From positions 5,241,910 to 5,305,909 of the forward strand of contig NZ_CP140155.1 of the NCBI RefSeq assembly GCF_034479375.1: a stretch of 64,000 nucleotides of DNA, written 5' to 3'. Position numbers and translations under genes: made by a program. Each line of letters starts with the position of its first letter. The first letter of the stretch is position 1. Under the pieces are notes generated by a model, which was not told the DNA's origin, made no database searches, and saw only the letters and a list, made by a program, of their open reading frames with translations. The DNA comes from Rhodopseudomonas palustris. Its GTDB lineage: Bacteria; Pseudomonadota; Alphaproteobacteria; Rhizobiales; Xanthobacteraceae. Positions 44,601 to 52,488 of this stretch are shown here, piece by piece.

Positions 44601-44671
44601 CGGGCTGCTCCGAAGGGTCGTCGACGCTGCGTCAATCGACGCAGCGGGTTGTGTAGTTGCGTCGGTGTGTG

Positions 44672-45835
44672 ATGAGTGTAGCTTTGGCAGGAAGTCCGGC
44701 CATCAATTCGACGCAGTACGAACCGCTGCGGGTGATGGTCGTCGACGATTCGGTAGTCATTCGCGGGTTGATCTCGCGCTGGATCGAGGCCGAACCCGAC
44801 ATGGTCGTCGCGGCCTCGCTGCGCACCGGGCTCGACGCGGTCAACCAGGTCGAACGCATCAAGCCTGACGTCGCCGTGCTCGACATCGAGATGCCCGTGC
44901 TCGACGGCATCGCCGCATTGCCGCAACTGCTGGCCAAGAAGCGCGACCTCATCGTCATCATGGCGTCGACGCTGACGCGCCGCAACGCCGAGATCAGCTT
45001 CAAGGCGCTGTCGCTGGGCGCCGCCGACTACATCCCGAAGCCGGAGACGACGCGCGAGTCCGCGGGTGCCGACGTTTTCAGGCACGATCTGCTGCAGAAG
45101 ATCCGCCATCTCGGCGGTAAGGTGCGGCGCAAGGCCCCGGCGCCGGGGTCCGCCGCGCCGGTGGTGGTTCGCGCCCGCGAGCCGGCCGCGCCGGTCGTGC
45201 AGACCGTCGCCAGCCAGGCCGCGCTGGTGAAGCGTTCGTTCGGCCCGACGGCGCCGCGCGTGCTCCTGATCGGGTCCTCGACCGGCGGGCCGCAGGCGCT
45301 GATGTCGCTGGTCGCCGAGATCGGGCCGGTCATCGACCGTTTTCCGGTGCTGATCACCCAACACATGCCGCCGACTTTCACGACCATTCTGGCCGAACAT
45401 CTGATGCGCGCCGCGAGGCGGCCGGCGCACGAGGGCGTCGACGGCGAACTGATCAAGCCGGGCAGGATCTATCTGGCTCCCGGCGGTCGTCACATGCGCG
45501 TGGCCCGCCAAGGCGGGCAGCCTGCGATCGCGCTCGACGACGGTCCGGCGGTGAATTTCTGCAAACCCGCGGTCGACCCGCTGTTCAGCTCGGCGATCGA
45601 CGTCTGGCAGGGCGCGATCATGGCGGTGGTGCTGACCGGCATGGGGTCGGACGGCATGCGCGGCGGCAAGGACATCGTCGCGGCCGGCGGCAGCGTGATC
45701 GCACAGGACGAGGCGAGCAGCGTGGTGTGGGGCATGCCCGGTGCGGCGGCGAACGCCGGCATCTGCGCCGCCGTGCTACCGCTCAATCAGATCGGGCCGA
45801 AACTGGTACGGTTGTTTTCAGGAGATCGGTCGTGA
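44672..45835 (+). CDS. cheB: Chemotaxis protein-glutamate methylesterase CheB
   Basis: 387 aa. A receiver domain (about 18-140, Asp71 in [11 protein letters not shown]) is joined by a Pro/Ala-rich linker to a methylesterase/deamidase domain with the catalytic Ser in GSSTGGPQ, His in ITQHMPPTF and Asp in [11 protein letters not shown]. It removes methyl groups from chemoreceptors. The gene overlaps cheR by four bases. The start at 44672 is the first ATG and lacks a strong ribosome-binding site. Confidence 0.96.
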   Translation: MSVALAGSPAINSTQYEPLRVMVVDDSVVIRGLISRWIEAEPDMVVAASLRTGLDAVNQVERIKPDVAVLDIEMPVLDGIAALPQLLAKKRDLIVIMASTLTRRNAEISFKALSLGAADYIPKPETTRESAGADVFRHDLLQKIRHLGGKVRRKAPAPGSAAPVVVRAREPAAPVVQTVASQAALVKRSFGPTAPRVLLIGSSTGGPQALMSLVAEIGPVIDRFPVLITQHMPPTFTTILAEHLMRAARRPAHEGVDGELIKPGRIYLAPGGRHMRVARQGGQPAIALDDGPAVNFCKPAVDPLFSSAIDVWQGAIMAVVLTGMGSDGMRGGKDIVAAGGSVIAQDEASSVVWGMPGAAANAGICAAVLPLNQIGPKLVRLFSGDRS

Positions 45836-46704
45836 CGCCGTTGGACTATGAGTATCTGCGCAAGGCGTTGAAGGACCGGTCCGGGCTCGATCTGTCGCTC
45901 GACAAGCAATATCTGGTGGAAAGCCGGCTGCTGCCGCTGGCGCGGCGGTACGGTCTCGCCGGCATCCCTGACCTCGTGCAGAAGATGAAGGGCGGCGCCG
46001 ACAAGATCATCGCCGAAGTGGTCGAGGCGATGACCACCAACGAGACCTTCTTCTTCCGCGACAAGCTGCCGTTCGACCATCTGCGCGACGAGATCCTGCC
46101 GGCACTGCTGCAGGCCCGGGCCGGACGGCGATCCTTGCGGATCTGGTGTGCGGCGTCCTCGACCGGCCAGGAGCCGTATTCGATCGCGATGTGCCTGAAG
46201 GAGCTCGGGCCCGCCGTCGCCGGCTGGCGCTTCGAGATCGTCGCGACCGATCTGTCGCCCTCGGTGCTCGAGAAGTCGAAGTCCGGCCTGTTCACCCAGT
46301 TCGAGGTGCAGCGCGGCCTGCCGATCCAGCTCCTGGTGAAGTACTTCAAGCAGACCGGTGAGCTCTGGGAAGTCAGCCCCGAGCTGCGCGCGATGATCCA
46401 GCATCGCCAGTTCAACCTGCTGCAGGACTACGGCCAGCTCGGCATGTTCGACGTCATCTTCTGCCGCAACGTGCTGATCTATTTCGACCAGGCGACCAAG
46501 ATCTCGATCTTCGAGCGGCTCGCCAAGCGGCTGGAGCCCGACGGCTATCTCGCGCTCGGCGCCGCCGAAACCGTGGTCGGCCTGACCGACGCGTTCAAGC
46601 CGCACGCCACCAGGCGCGGCATCTATCTGCCGAACACGGTCGCCAAGGCGCCGTCGATCGTGCCGGCCGCAAAGCCCGCCTGGGCCAGCGCCCGCGCCGG
46701 CTGA
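45832..46704 (+). CDS. cheR: Chemotaxis protein methyltransferase CheR
   Basis: 290 aa from a GTG at 45832 that overlaps the cheB stop (GTGA), with AGGAG eight bases upstream. An N-terminal helical CheR domain (about 5-75) is followed by the SAM-binding domain ([51 protein letters not shown]). It methylates receptor glutamates, opposing CheB. It is the last gene of the che operon; a family A repeat and the ctrA terminator follow. Confidence 0.96.
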   Translation: MTPLDYEYLRKALKDRSGLDLSLDKQYLVESRLLPLARRYGLAGIPDLVQKMKGGADKIIAEVVEAMTTNETFFFRDKLPFDHLRDEILPALLQARAGRRSLRIWCAASSTGQEPYSIAMCLKELGPAVAGWRFEIVATDLSPSVLEKSKSGLFTQFEVQRGLPIQLLVKYFKQTGELWEVSPELRAMIQHRQFNLLQDYGQLGMFDVIFCRNVLIYFDQATKISIFERLAKRLEPDGYLALGAAETVVGLTDAFKPHATRRGIYLPNTVAKAPSIVPAAKPAWASARAG

Positions 46705-46724
46705 GCCGCGCTGCTACCTCTTCC

Positions 46725-46848
46725 GTCATTCCGGGGCGCCTGCGTAGCAGGCGAACCCGGAATCCCGCGGTTGTAAGGGGCGAAACTCGGAATGCCATGA
46801 ACGTCGAGATTCCGGGTTCGCGCGCTGACGCGCGCGCCCCGGAATGAC
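46725..46848. repeat. Palindromic intergenic repeat, family A (copy 4)
   Basis: GTCATTCCGGGGCGCCTGCG at the left and GCGCGCCCCGGAATGAC at the right, with AACCCGGAATCCCGCGG and GAGATTCCGGGTTCGC inside. It lies between the convergent cheR and ctrA genes. Confidence 0.9.
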
Positions 46849-46888
46849 GTGTGCCACTTTCACGCCAAGACCTCTCACGCAGCGTCCC

Positions 46889-46922
46889 CCAAAAACAAAA
46901 ACCCCGCCATTTGCGGCGGGGT
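46889..46922 (-). terminator. Rho-independent terminator of ctrA
   Basis: Stem AACCCCGCC/GGCGGGGTT with loop ATTTGC, followed on the minus strand by TTTTGTTTTTG. It lies 46 bases past the ctrA stop. Confidence 0.88.
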
Positions 46923-46967
46923 TCAGTCGGGAGGTGAGCGCCTGACCGGGCGCTCCATGGAAGGCGA

Positions 46968-47669
46968 TCAGGCCGGGATGCGGACGTCGTCTTCGGTCGG
47001 CTCGCGCAGCACGTAGCCGCGGCCCCAGACCGTCTCGATGAAGTTGCGGCCGTCCGAGGCGTTGGCGAGCTTCTTGCGCAGCTTGCAGATGAAGACGTCG
47101 ATGATCTTCAGTTCCGGCTCGTCCATCCCGCCATAGAGATGGTTCAGGAACATTTCCTTGGTCAGTGTCGTGCCCTTGCGGAGCGAGAGCAGCTCCAGCA
47201 TCTGATATTCCTTGCCGGTCAGATGCACGCGCTGGCCGCCGACTTCGACGGTCTTGGTGTCGAGATTGACGACGAGGTCGCCGGTCTGGATCACCGACTG
47301 GGCATGGCCCTTGGAGCGGCGGACGATGGCGTGGATGCGGGCGACCAGCTCGTCCTTGTGGAACGGCTTGGTCATGTAGTCGTCGGCGCCGACGCCGAGA
47401 CCCTTCACCTTGTCCTCGATGCCGGCGAGGCCGGACAGGATCAGGATCGGGGTTTTGATCTTGGAAACGCGCAGCTGCTTGAGAACGTCGTAACCGGACA
47501 TGTCCGGCAGGTTCAGATCGAGCAGGATGATGTCGTAGTCGTACAATTTGCCGAGGTCGACGCCTTCTTCACCGAGATCTGTCGTGTAGACATTGAAACT
47601 CTCGGATTTGAGCATCAATTCGATCGACTGCGCGGTCGCGCTGTCATCTTCAATCAGCAATACGCGCAT
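46968..47669 (-). CDS. ctrA: Cell cycle master regulator CtrA
   Basis: 233 aa, OmpR-type response regulator. The receiver has the acidic pair (IEDD), phospho-accepting Asp51 ([14 protein letters not shown]) and Lys in [10 protein letters not shown]. The winged-helix DNA-binding domain (about 125-225) includes the block [50 protein letters not shown], almost invariant in CtrA. It controls cell division, DNA replication, flagella and envelope genes in alphaproteobacteria and is phosphorylated through ChpT, encoded nearby. Divergent from fliI, with a GANTC-rich promoter. Confidence 0.97.
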   Translation of the reverse strand: MRVLLIEDDSATAQSIELMLKSESFNVYTTDLGEEGVDLGKLYDYDIILLDLNLPDMSGYDVLKQLRVSKIKTPILILSGLAGIEDKVKGLGVGADDYMTKPFHKDELVARIHAIVRRSKGHAQSVIQTGDLVVNLDTKTVEVGGQRVHLTGKEYQMLELLSLRKGTTLTKEMFLNHLYGGMDEPELKIIDVFICKLRKKLANASDGRNFIETVWGRGYVLREPTEDDVRIPA

Positions 47670-48038
47670 GCCAGTCCCCTTATAGCGCCGCTCCGGGCGT
47701 CAGGCGTCCGCACTACCTGCGGCACTGGAAACGCCTCTGAACAACTGATTCGGATCCTGACAAGGTATGGTTAACAAATCCTGATTCTGGTCCGCAAGCT
47801 CTGTTCGTGCAATTTTTGCAGAATCGCCGTAAGATGTTGCGTGGAAGCAGTTTTTTGTTACCGGACCTCTTCAGGTTTCACATTAAGAGTCGGCGCCAAC
47901 CGACTCCCGCGACTCGCACCTTCGTTCTGATGGGCAAGCGCGTTCAGCCACCAAAGACAGTGACGCAATGATTAACGATGCGGGTAAACACGAAGTTAAG
48001 GTGACAGCGCCGGGCCCCAGAAACTTAAGGGTTTTGCA
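47670..48038. promoter_or_regulatory. ctrA-fliI divergent control region rich in GANTC and TTAA
   Basis: 369 bases. Six GANTC sites (targets of the cell-cycle methylase CcrM) lie at 47747, 47783, 47821, 47887, 47902 and 47911. TTAA half-sites of CtrA boxes (TTAA-N7-TTAA) occur at 47771, 47883, 47972, 47996 and 48025; no full box with exact spacing was found. AAGGG just before the fliI start is its ribosome-binding site. Confidence 0.65.
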
Positions 48039-49364
48039 ATGAAGGCCCTGGCCGAGCAGATCGGGGATATCGACGGCGTCAATATTTATGGCCGGGTCGT
48101 GGGCGTCCGCGGCCTGATGGTCGAGATCGCCGGGCCGATCCACGCGATGTCGGTCGGCGCCCGAATTGTCGTGGAAACAGGGGCGGATCGCGCCATTCCT
48201 TGCGAGGTGATCGGGTTCACCGGCAACAATGCGATGGTGATGCCGTTCGCCGGGCTCGAAGGCGTGCGCCGCGGCTGCCGCGCGGTGATCGCCAATTCGG
48301 CCGCCCAGGTGCGGCCGTCGCAGGCCTGGCTCGGCCGCGTCGTTAACGCTCTCGGCGAGCCGATCGACGGCAAGGGGCCGCTGCCGCAGGGGCCGTCGCC
48401 GATGCCGTTCCGCAATACGCCGCCGCCGGCGCATTCCCGCAAACGGGTCGGCGCGCCGCTCGATCTCGGCGTCCGTGCGCTCAATACCTTTCTCACCTGC
48501 TGCCGCGGTCAGCGCATGGGCATCTTTGCCGGTTCCGGCGTCGGCAAGTCGGTGCTGCTGTCGATGCTGGCGCGCAACGTCGATGCGGCGGTCTCGGTGA
48601 TCGGGCTGATCGGCGAACGCGGCCGCGAGGTGCAGGAGTTCCTGCAGGACGACCTCGGCGAGGAGGGGCTGGCGCGTTCGGTGGTGGTGGTGGCGACCTC
48701 CGACGAGCCGGCGCTGATGCGCCGCCAGGCGGCCTATCTGACGCTGTCGATCGCCGAGTATTTTCGCGACGAGGAGAAGGACGTGCTGTGCCTGATGGAC
48801 TCGGTCACCCGCTTCGCCATGGCGCAGCGCGAGATCGGGCTGTCGGCCGGCGAGCCGCCGACCGCCAAGGGCTACACGCCGACGGTGTTCACCGAACTGC
48901 CGAAGCTGTTGGAGCGCGCAGGCCCGGGGCTCCGCGAGGGCACCATCAGCGGCATCTTCACCGTGCTGGTCGACGGCGACGATCACAACGAGCCCGTGGC
49001 CGACGCGGTGCGGGGCATCCTCGACGGCCATATCGTGATGCAACGCTCGATCGCGGAACGCGGTCGCTTCCCGGCGATCAACGTGCTGAAATCGGTGTCG
49101 CGGACAATGCCGCGCTCGGCCGATCCGGCCTATCTGCCGGTGATCAAGCGCGCGCGTCAGGTGATGGCGACCTATGCGGACATGGAGGAACTGATCCGGC
49201 TCGGCGCCTATCGGCCCGGTTCCAGCACCGAGGTCGACGAGGCGGTGCGGCTGCACGAGCCGCTGGAGGAGTTCCTGCGCCAGGGCAAGGACGAGGCGAC
49301 CAGCCTGTCCTCGGGTTATGCCCAACTCGAACAGATCCTGAAGAGCGTGGAAACGGAACGCTAA
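48039..49364 (+). CDS. fliI: Flagellum-specific ATPase FliI
   Basis: 441 aa, F1-ATPase-like. The Walker A motif GSGVGKS (about 168-174), the [10 protein letters not shown] block, Walker [20 protein letters not shown] and [44 protein letters not shown] are clear. It powers unfolding of substrates of the flagellar type III export system at the inner membrane. It begins divergently from ctrA and is followed by fliJ 108 bases later. Confidence 0.97.
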   Translation: MKALAEQIGDIDGVNIYGRVVGVRGLMVEIAGPIHAMSVGARIVVETGADRAIPCEVIGFTGNNAMVMPFAGLEGVRRGCRAVIANSAAQVRPSQAWLGRVVNALGEPIDGKGPLPQGPSPMPFRNTPPPAHSRKRVGAPLDLGVRALNTFLTCCRGQRMGIFAGSGVGKSVLLSMLARNVDAAVSVIGLIGERGREVQEFLQDDLGEEGLARSVVVVATSDEPALMRRQAAYLTLSIAEYFRDEEKDVLCLMDSVTRFAMAQREIGLSAGEPPTAKGYTPTVFTELPKLLERAGPGLREGTISGIFTVLVDGDDHNEPVADAVRGILDGHIVMQRSIAERGRFPAINVLKSVSRTMPRSADPAYLPVIKRARQVMATYADMEELIRLGAYRPGSSTEVDEAVRLHEPLEEFLRQGKDEATSLSSGYAQLEQILKSVETER

Positions 49365-49472
49365 CTTTGTCGCGTCATCATGCTTGGCACGTCAATCGTT
49401 TTGCCGGTTGGCCCCTCGCGGGAGGCCGGCACTGTCCCGCGTTGAATCGGGACTTCTGGGGAGTAAGAGTCG

Positions 49473-49898
49473 ATGAAGTCACGTGACACGCTGATCCGCT
49501 TGAAGAAGTTTCAGGTCGACGAGCGGCGCAGGCGGGTGGCCCAGATCGAAGGGATGATCGCGGACTTCCAGCGGATGTCGAACGATCTGGAGCGCGAAAT
49601 CCAGACCGAGCAGGACCGCGCCGGCATCACCGATCCGACCCACTTCGCCTATCCGACCTATGCCAAGGCCGCGATCCAGCGTCGCGAGAACCTCACCCGC
49701 TCGGCCGACGAACTGCGCGTTCAGCTCGAAGACGCGCGGGCGCAGTTGTCCGAGGCGTTCGACGAACTGAAGAAGGTCGAACTGCTCGACGAGCGCGATC
49801 AGGCCCGCGAGCGCGCCGAGGAAAGCGCGCGCGAACAGGCCGACCTCGACAGCATCGGCCTGATGCGGTCGCGTCTCGGCGCCATCGCCTCGGCCTGA
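49473..49898 (+). CDS. fliJ: Flagellar export chaperone FliJ
   Basis: 141 aa, almost entirely coiled coil (RLKKFQVDERRRRVAQIEGMIADFQRMSNDLEREI...). Its length, its coiled-coil nature and its place right after fliI identify FliJ, the stalk-like protein that couples FliI to the export gate. GGGGAG upstream of the ATG supports the start. It ends at a strong hairpin terminator. Confidence 0.9.
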   Translation: MKSRDTLIRLKKFQVDERRRRVAQIEGMIADFQRMSNDLEREIQTEQDRAGITDPTHFAYPTYAKAAIQRRENLTRSADELRVQLEDARAQLSEAFDELKKVELLDERDQARERAEESAREQADLDSIGLMRSRLGAIASA

Positions 49899-49922
49899 CC
49901 GACCTCTGCCGTGCAGATTCTG

Positions 49923-49955
49923 AAAGCCCGGGCGCCCGCGCCCGGGCTTTTCGTC
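49923..49955 (+). terminator. Rho-independent terminator of fliI-fliJ
   Basis: Stem AAAGCCCGGG/CCCGGGCTTT with loop CGCCCGCG, ending in TTTTCGTCG. It lies 24 bases after the fliJ stop. Confidence 0.85.
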
Positions 49956-50079
49956 GTGTTGTATCCACAACAGTGGCGCCCGCGACATGGCGGATCGAAC
50001 AATCGCAAGATATGATACGAGCGGCCGAGACGATCGGCCGGACGGTCGAGGCGGCGCGGATTGCCGGGGTGGGAACTGA

Positions 50080-50628
50080 ATGCTGACGTCGGCTGAGTTG
50101 GTCTGGCTGCTTGCCGCTGTGGCCAAAGGGGATCAGGCGGCCTTCGAGCGGCTCTACAATGCCACACGCGCGAAACTCTACGGCGTGGTTCTCCGTATCT
50201 TGAGACGTCAGGATCTCGCGGAAGAAGTCATCCAGGAAGCTTACGTCAAGATCTGGAACAGCGCCGGAACGTTCAATCCCGGCGTTGCGTCGCCGATCAC
50301 CTGGATGGCGTCGATCGCGCGAAACCGGGCGATCGACGTGGCGCGCAAGCGCAGCGAAGTCTCGATTGAGGACGAGCCTGCGGCGCAGGAAGCGGCGGCC
50401 GATACGCCGGATCCGCTGGCGCGCCGGGAGATGACGGAAGAATTGAAGCGGCTGCTCGAATGCGTCGGCCGGCTGGAGCCGGACCGCCAGAAACTCGTGC
50501 TGCTCGCTTACTACAACGGTTGGAGCCGCGAACAGCTCGCGGCGAAGTTCGATGCGCCGGTGAACACGGTCAAGACCTGGCTTCGCCGCAGCATGCTCGA
50601 CATTCGGGAGTGTCTGGGACTCGTCTGA
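50080..50628 (+). CDS. ECF sigma factor (SigK/RpoE-like)
   Basis: 182 aa. Region 2 (about 18-90: FERLYNATRAKLYGVVLRILRRQDLAEEVIQEAYVKIWNSAGTFNPGVASPITWMASIARNRAIDVARK) and region 4 (about 120-178, ending in a helix-turn-helix, EQLAAKFDAPVNTVKTWLRRSM) are complete. It directs RNA polymerase to its own regulon and is held by the anti-sigma factor encoded next, whose ATG overlaps its stop. This pair lies between flagellar genes but its trigger is unknown. It is not EcfG itself: the PhyR/NepR partners are absent. Confidence 0.94.
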   Translation: MLTSAELVWLLAAVAKGDQAAFERLYNATRAKLYGVVLRILRRQDLAEEVIQEAYVKIWNSAGTFNPGVASPITWMASIARNRAIDVARKRSEVSIEDEPAAQEAAADTPDPLARREMTEELKRLLECVGRLEPDRQKLVLLAYYNGWSREQLAAKFDAPVNTVKTWLRRSMLDIRECLGLV

Positions 50629-51527
50629 TGGCCACTAGCGAAGACCATATCGTGCTCGCCGCGGAATACGCGCTCGGCACCCTGGACGCCGCCGAGCGGG
50701 TGCAGGTCGAGGCCATGATGGCTGCCGACGCGAACTATGCGGCGCTGGTCGACGCCTGGGAGGTCAAGCTCGGCGCGCTCAACCAGATGGTCGGGCTCGT
50801 CGAACCGTCGCCGCAGGTGTGGGAGCGCATCAAGGCCGCGATCGGCGCGTCCGGTGAGCAGCAGGCCTTCGCGATGCCGACCTCCGCCGTGGCGCCGCAG
50901 CCGGCGCCGCCGCTGACGCCGCCGGCGCCCGCCAACGACACCGGCTCGGGCCTCAGTCCGGAATCGATGCGCGTGGTCCGCTTCGCCAAGCAGACCTACG
51001 TCTGGAAGCGTGTCGCCGGATCGTTGGGCGCGCTCGCGGCGTCGCTGCTGCTGGTGCTCGGCGTGCAGCTCTACAAGCCCGACGTGCTGCCGGATGCGCT
51101 GCGGCCGCCGGTCCGCACCCAGATCGTCAGGGTCGAAACCCCGCCGCCGGCGATCCCGGCGCAATACGTCGCGGTGCTGCAGCAGGACGGCAATTCGCCG
51201 GCCTTCATCCTCACCGTCGATGCCGGCAGCAAGAGCTTCACCGTCCGCCGCGTCGCGGCGACGCCGGAGCCGGGCAAGAGCTACGAACTCTGGCTGGTCT
51301 CGGACAAGCTGCAGAAGCCGCGTTCGCTCGGAATCATCGGTAGCCGCGACTTCACCGTGAATCCGTCACTGGCGGCCTACGACTCCGACATCGTCAGCAA
51401 GGCGACCTATGCGGTGACGATCGAGCCCGAAGGCGGCTCGCCGACCGGCGTCGCCACCGGTCCGATCGTCTACACCGGAAAGCTGGTCGAAAGCGTGCCG
51501 CCGACGCCGATCACGCCGCGCCGCTGA
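50628..51527 (+). CDS. Membrane anti-sigma factor (RskA family)
   Basis: 299 aa. A cytoplasmic anti-sigma domain (about 1-70, HIVLAAEYALGTLDAAERVQVEAMMAADANYAALVDAWE) is followed by a Pro/Ala-rich linker, one membrane helix (about 128-145, SLGALAASLLLVLGVQL) and a periplasmic RskA C-terminal domain (about 180-290; PGKSYELWLVSDKLQKPRSLG). It binds the adjacent ECF sigma factor at the membrane and releases it on a signal sensed outside. Start and stop overlap with the sigma gene indicates coupled expression. Confidence 0.93.
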   Translation: MATSEDHIVLAAEYALGTLDAAERVQVEAMMAADANYAALVDAWEVKLGALNQMVGLVEPSPQVWERIKAAIGASGEQQAFAMPTSAVAPQPAPPLTPPAPANDTGSGLSPESMRVVRFAKQTYVWKRVAGSLGALAASLLLVLGVQLYKPDVLPDALRPPVRTQIVRVETPPPAIPAQYVAVLQQDGNSPAFILTVDAGSKSFTVRRVAATPEPGKSYELWLVSDKLQKPRSLGIIGSRDFTVNPSLAAYDSDIVSKATYAVTIEPEGGSPTGVATGPIVYTGKLVESVPPTPITPRR

Positions 51528-51611
51528 GGCCGTCGTCGACACGGTTGCTGGAGCAGCTCTGGTTTTGATGGAATCAGCACTGGCGTTCAGGGATCCTCGC
51601 CGCAGGAAAAA

Positions 51612-51717
51612 CCTCATGGTGAGGAGGCGCGAAGCGCCGTCTCGAACCATGCGCCGTCGGCACTGCGTCGCCCCATCCCTCGAGACGCCCGGCTTCGCCG
51701 GGCTCCTCAGGATGAGG
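51612..51717. repeat. Palindromic intergenic repeat, family D
   Basis: CCTCATGGTGAGGAGGCGCG at the left and GGGCTCCTCAGGATGAGG at the right, with inner GTCTCGAACCATG and CCCTCGAGACG. It resembles repeats common in Bradyrhizobium; a single copy is seen here. It lies in the 428-base gap after the anti-sigma gene, which otherwise holds the terminator at 51835-51863 and a small hairpin (GATCCACT/AGTGGATC, 51869-51890). Confidence 0.8.
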
Positions 51718-51834
51718 AGTCCGTGCATCTGGCAAGGGTCATATCGCTTCAATCAGTCGATGAAGTGCTGGCTCTGGTGTCGTCGGATTTGGGCGGGCGT
51801 TGGTGCGACGGCTTCTCTGGCGACAGCGCAAAAG

Positions 51835-51863
51835 AAAAGCGCCCGTGGGGAGCGGGCGCTTTT
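51835..51863. terminator. Bidirectional Rho-independent terminator
   Basis: AAAAGCGCCCG (51835-51845) pairs with CGGGCGCTTTT (51853-51863). With A-rich and T-rich flanks it can stop transcription both from the anti-sigma gene and from the small gene at 51956-52159. Confidence 0.85.
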
Positions 51864-51955
51864 CGTTCGATCCACTGGGGCGAGTGGATCTCTGCATTCC
51901 CACGTGGGCCTGGGGGCTTGTCAGGTGCCGCGTGAATGCAATCCGAATGATGTAC

Positions 51956-52159
51956 TCAGCGAATGGCCGTATCGCCCGAGGTCGTCACCATCACCGGCTT
52001 GCCGGCTTTGATGACGCGCGCAGTCTGGCTGTAGCCGTCGTCGGCGCCGCCGAGGCGAGCGGAAATCCCAAAGGCTGCCACCGTGATGCCCGCGACCAGC
52101 GCAACCACCACCACCTTGAGGTGGGTCGACCGATCAGCGCTGTAGATCGAATGGTTCAT
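51956..52159 (-). CDS. Small membrane protein, 67 aa
   Basis: It starts MNHSIYSADRSTHLKVVVVALVAGITVAAFGISAR: a short polar head, then a membrane helix (about 14-34), then a polar tail of some 30 residues (VIKAGKPVMVTTSGDTAIR). AGGAGG six bases before the ATG at 52157-52159 is an excellent ribosome-binding site; the frame stays open upstream but without one. Similar small proteins occur in Bradyrhizobium. The function is unknown. An EcfG-type promoter lies upstream. Confidence 0.85.
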   Translation of the reverse strand: MNHSIYSADRSTHLKVVVVALVAGITVAAFGISARLGGADDGYSQTARVIKAGKPVMVTTSGDTAIR

Positions 52160-52239
52160 CGTGAGCCTCCTGGCGTCTTCGCCGTCTTCGAGAATTGGTA
52201 GGTCCGATCTCGAAGCAGGTTCAAACAACTCGCAATAGA

Positions 52240-52265
52240 AACGTAGTTCGTCGCCTTCGCGTTCC
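52240..52265 (-). promoter_or_regulatory. Putative sigma-EcfG promoter of the 67-aa membrane protein
   Basis: On the minus strand GGAAC (52265-52261), 17 bases, then CGTT (52243-52240). This is the longer of the two spacings accepted for EcfG. The -10 is 80 bases before the ATG. The rest of the 52160-52488 gap (329 bases) shows no gene. Confidence 0.6.
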
Positions 52266-52488
52266 AAATACCCGATCACAAGGCGGTGATTAGAAGTGAA
52301 GACACGCGAGAGTACCCCGCGGGTGTGTCGAAAACGACAAACTAAACAATACATTATGAACGATCCGGCGACTTTGGTCGGGGACTGCCGGGTTCACCGC
52401 TAGACGATGATCCAGCAACTCTTTGGCTTGTCTGTGACCGAAATGTCGCGCTCGGGGCTCAGCCTCGAGCAGTGTCATTTTGTGCGGT

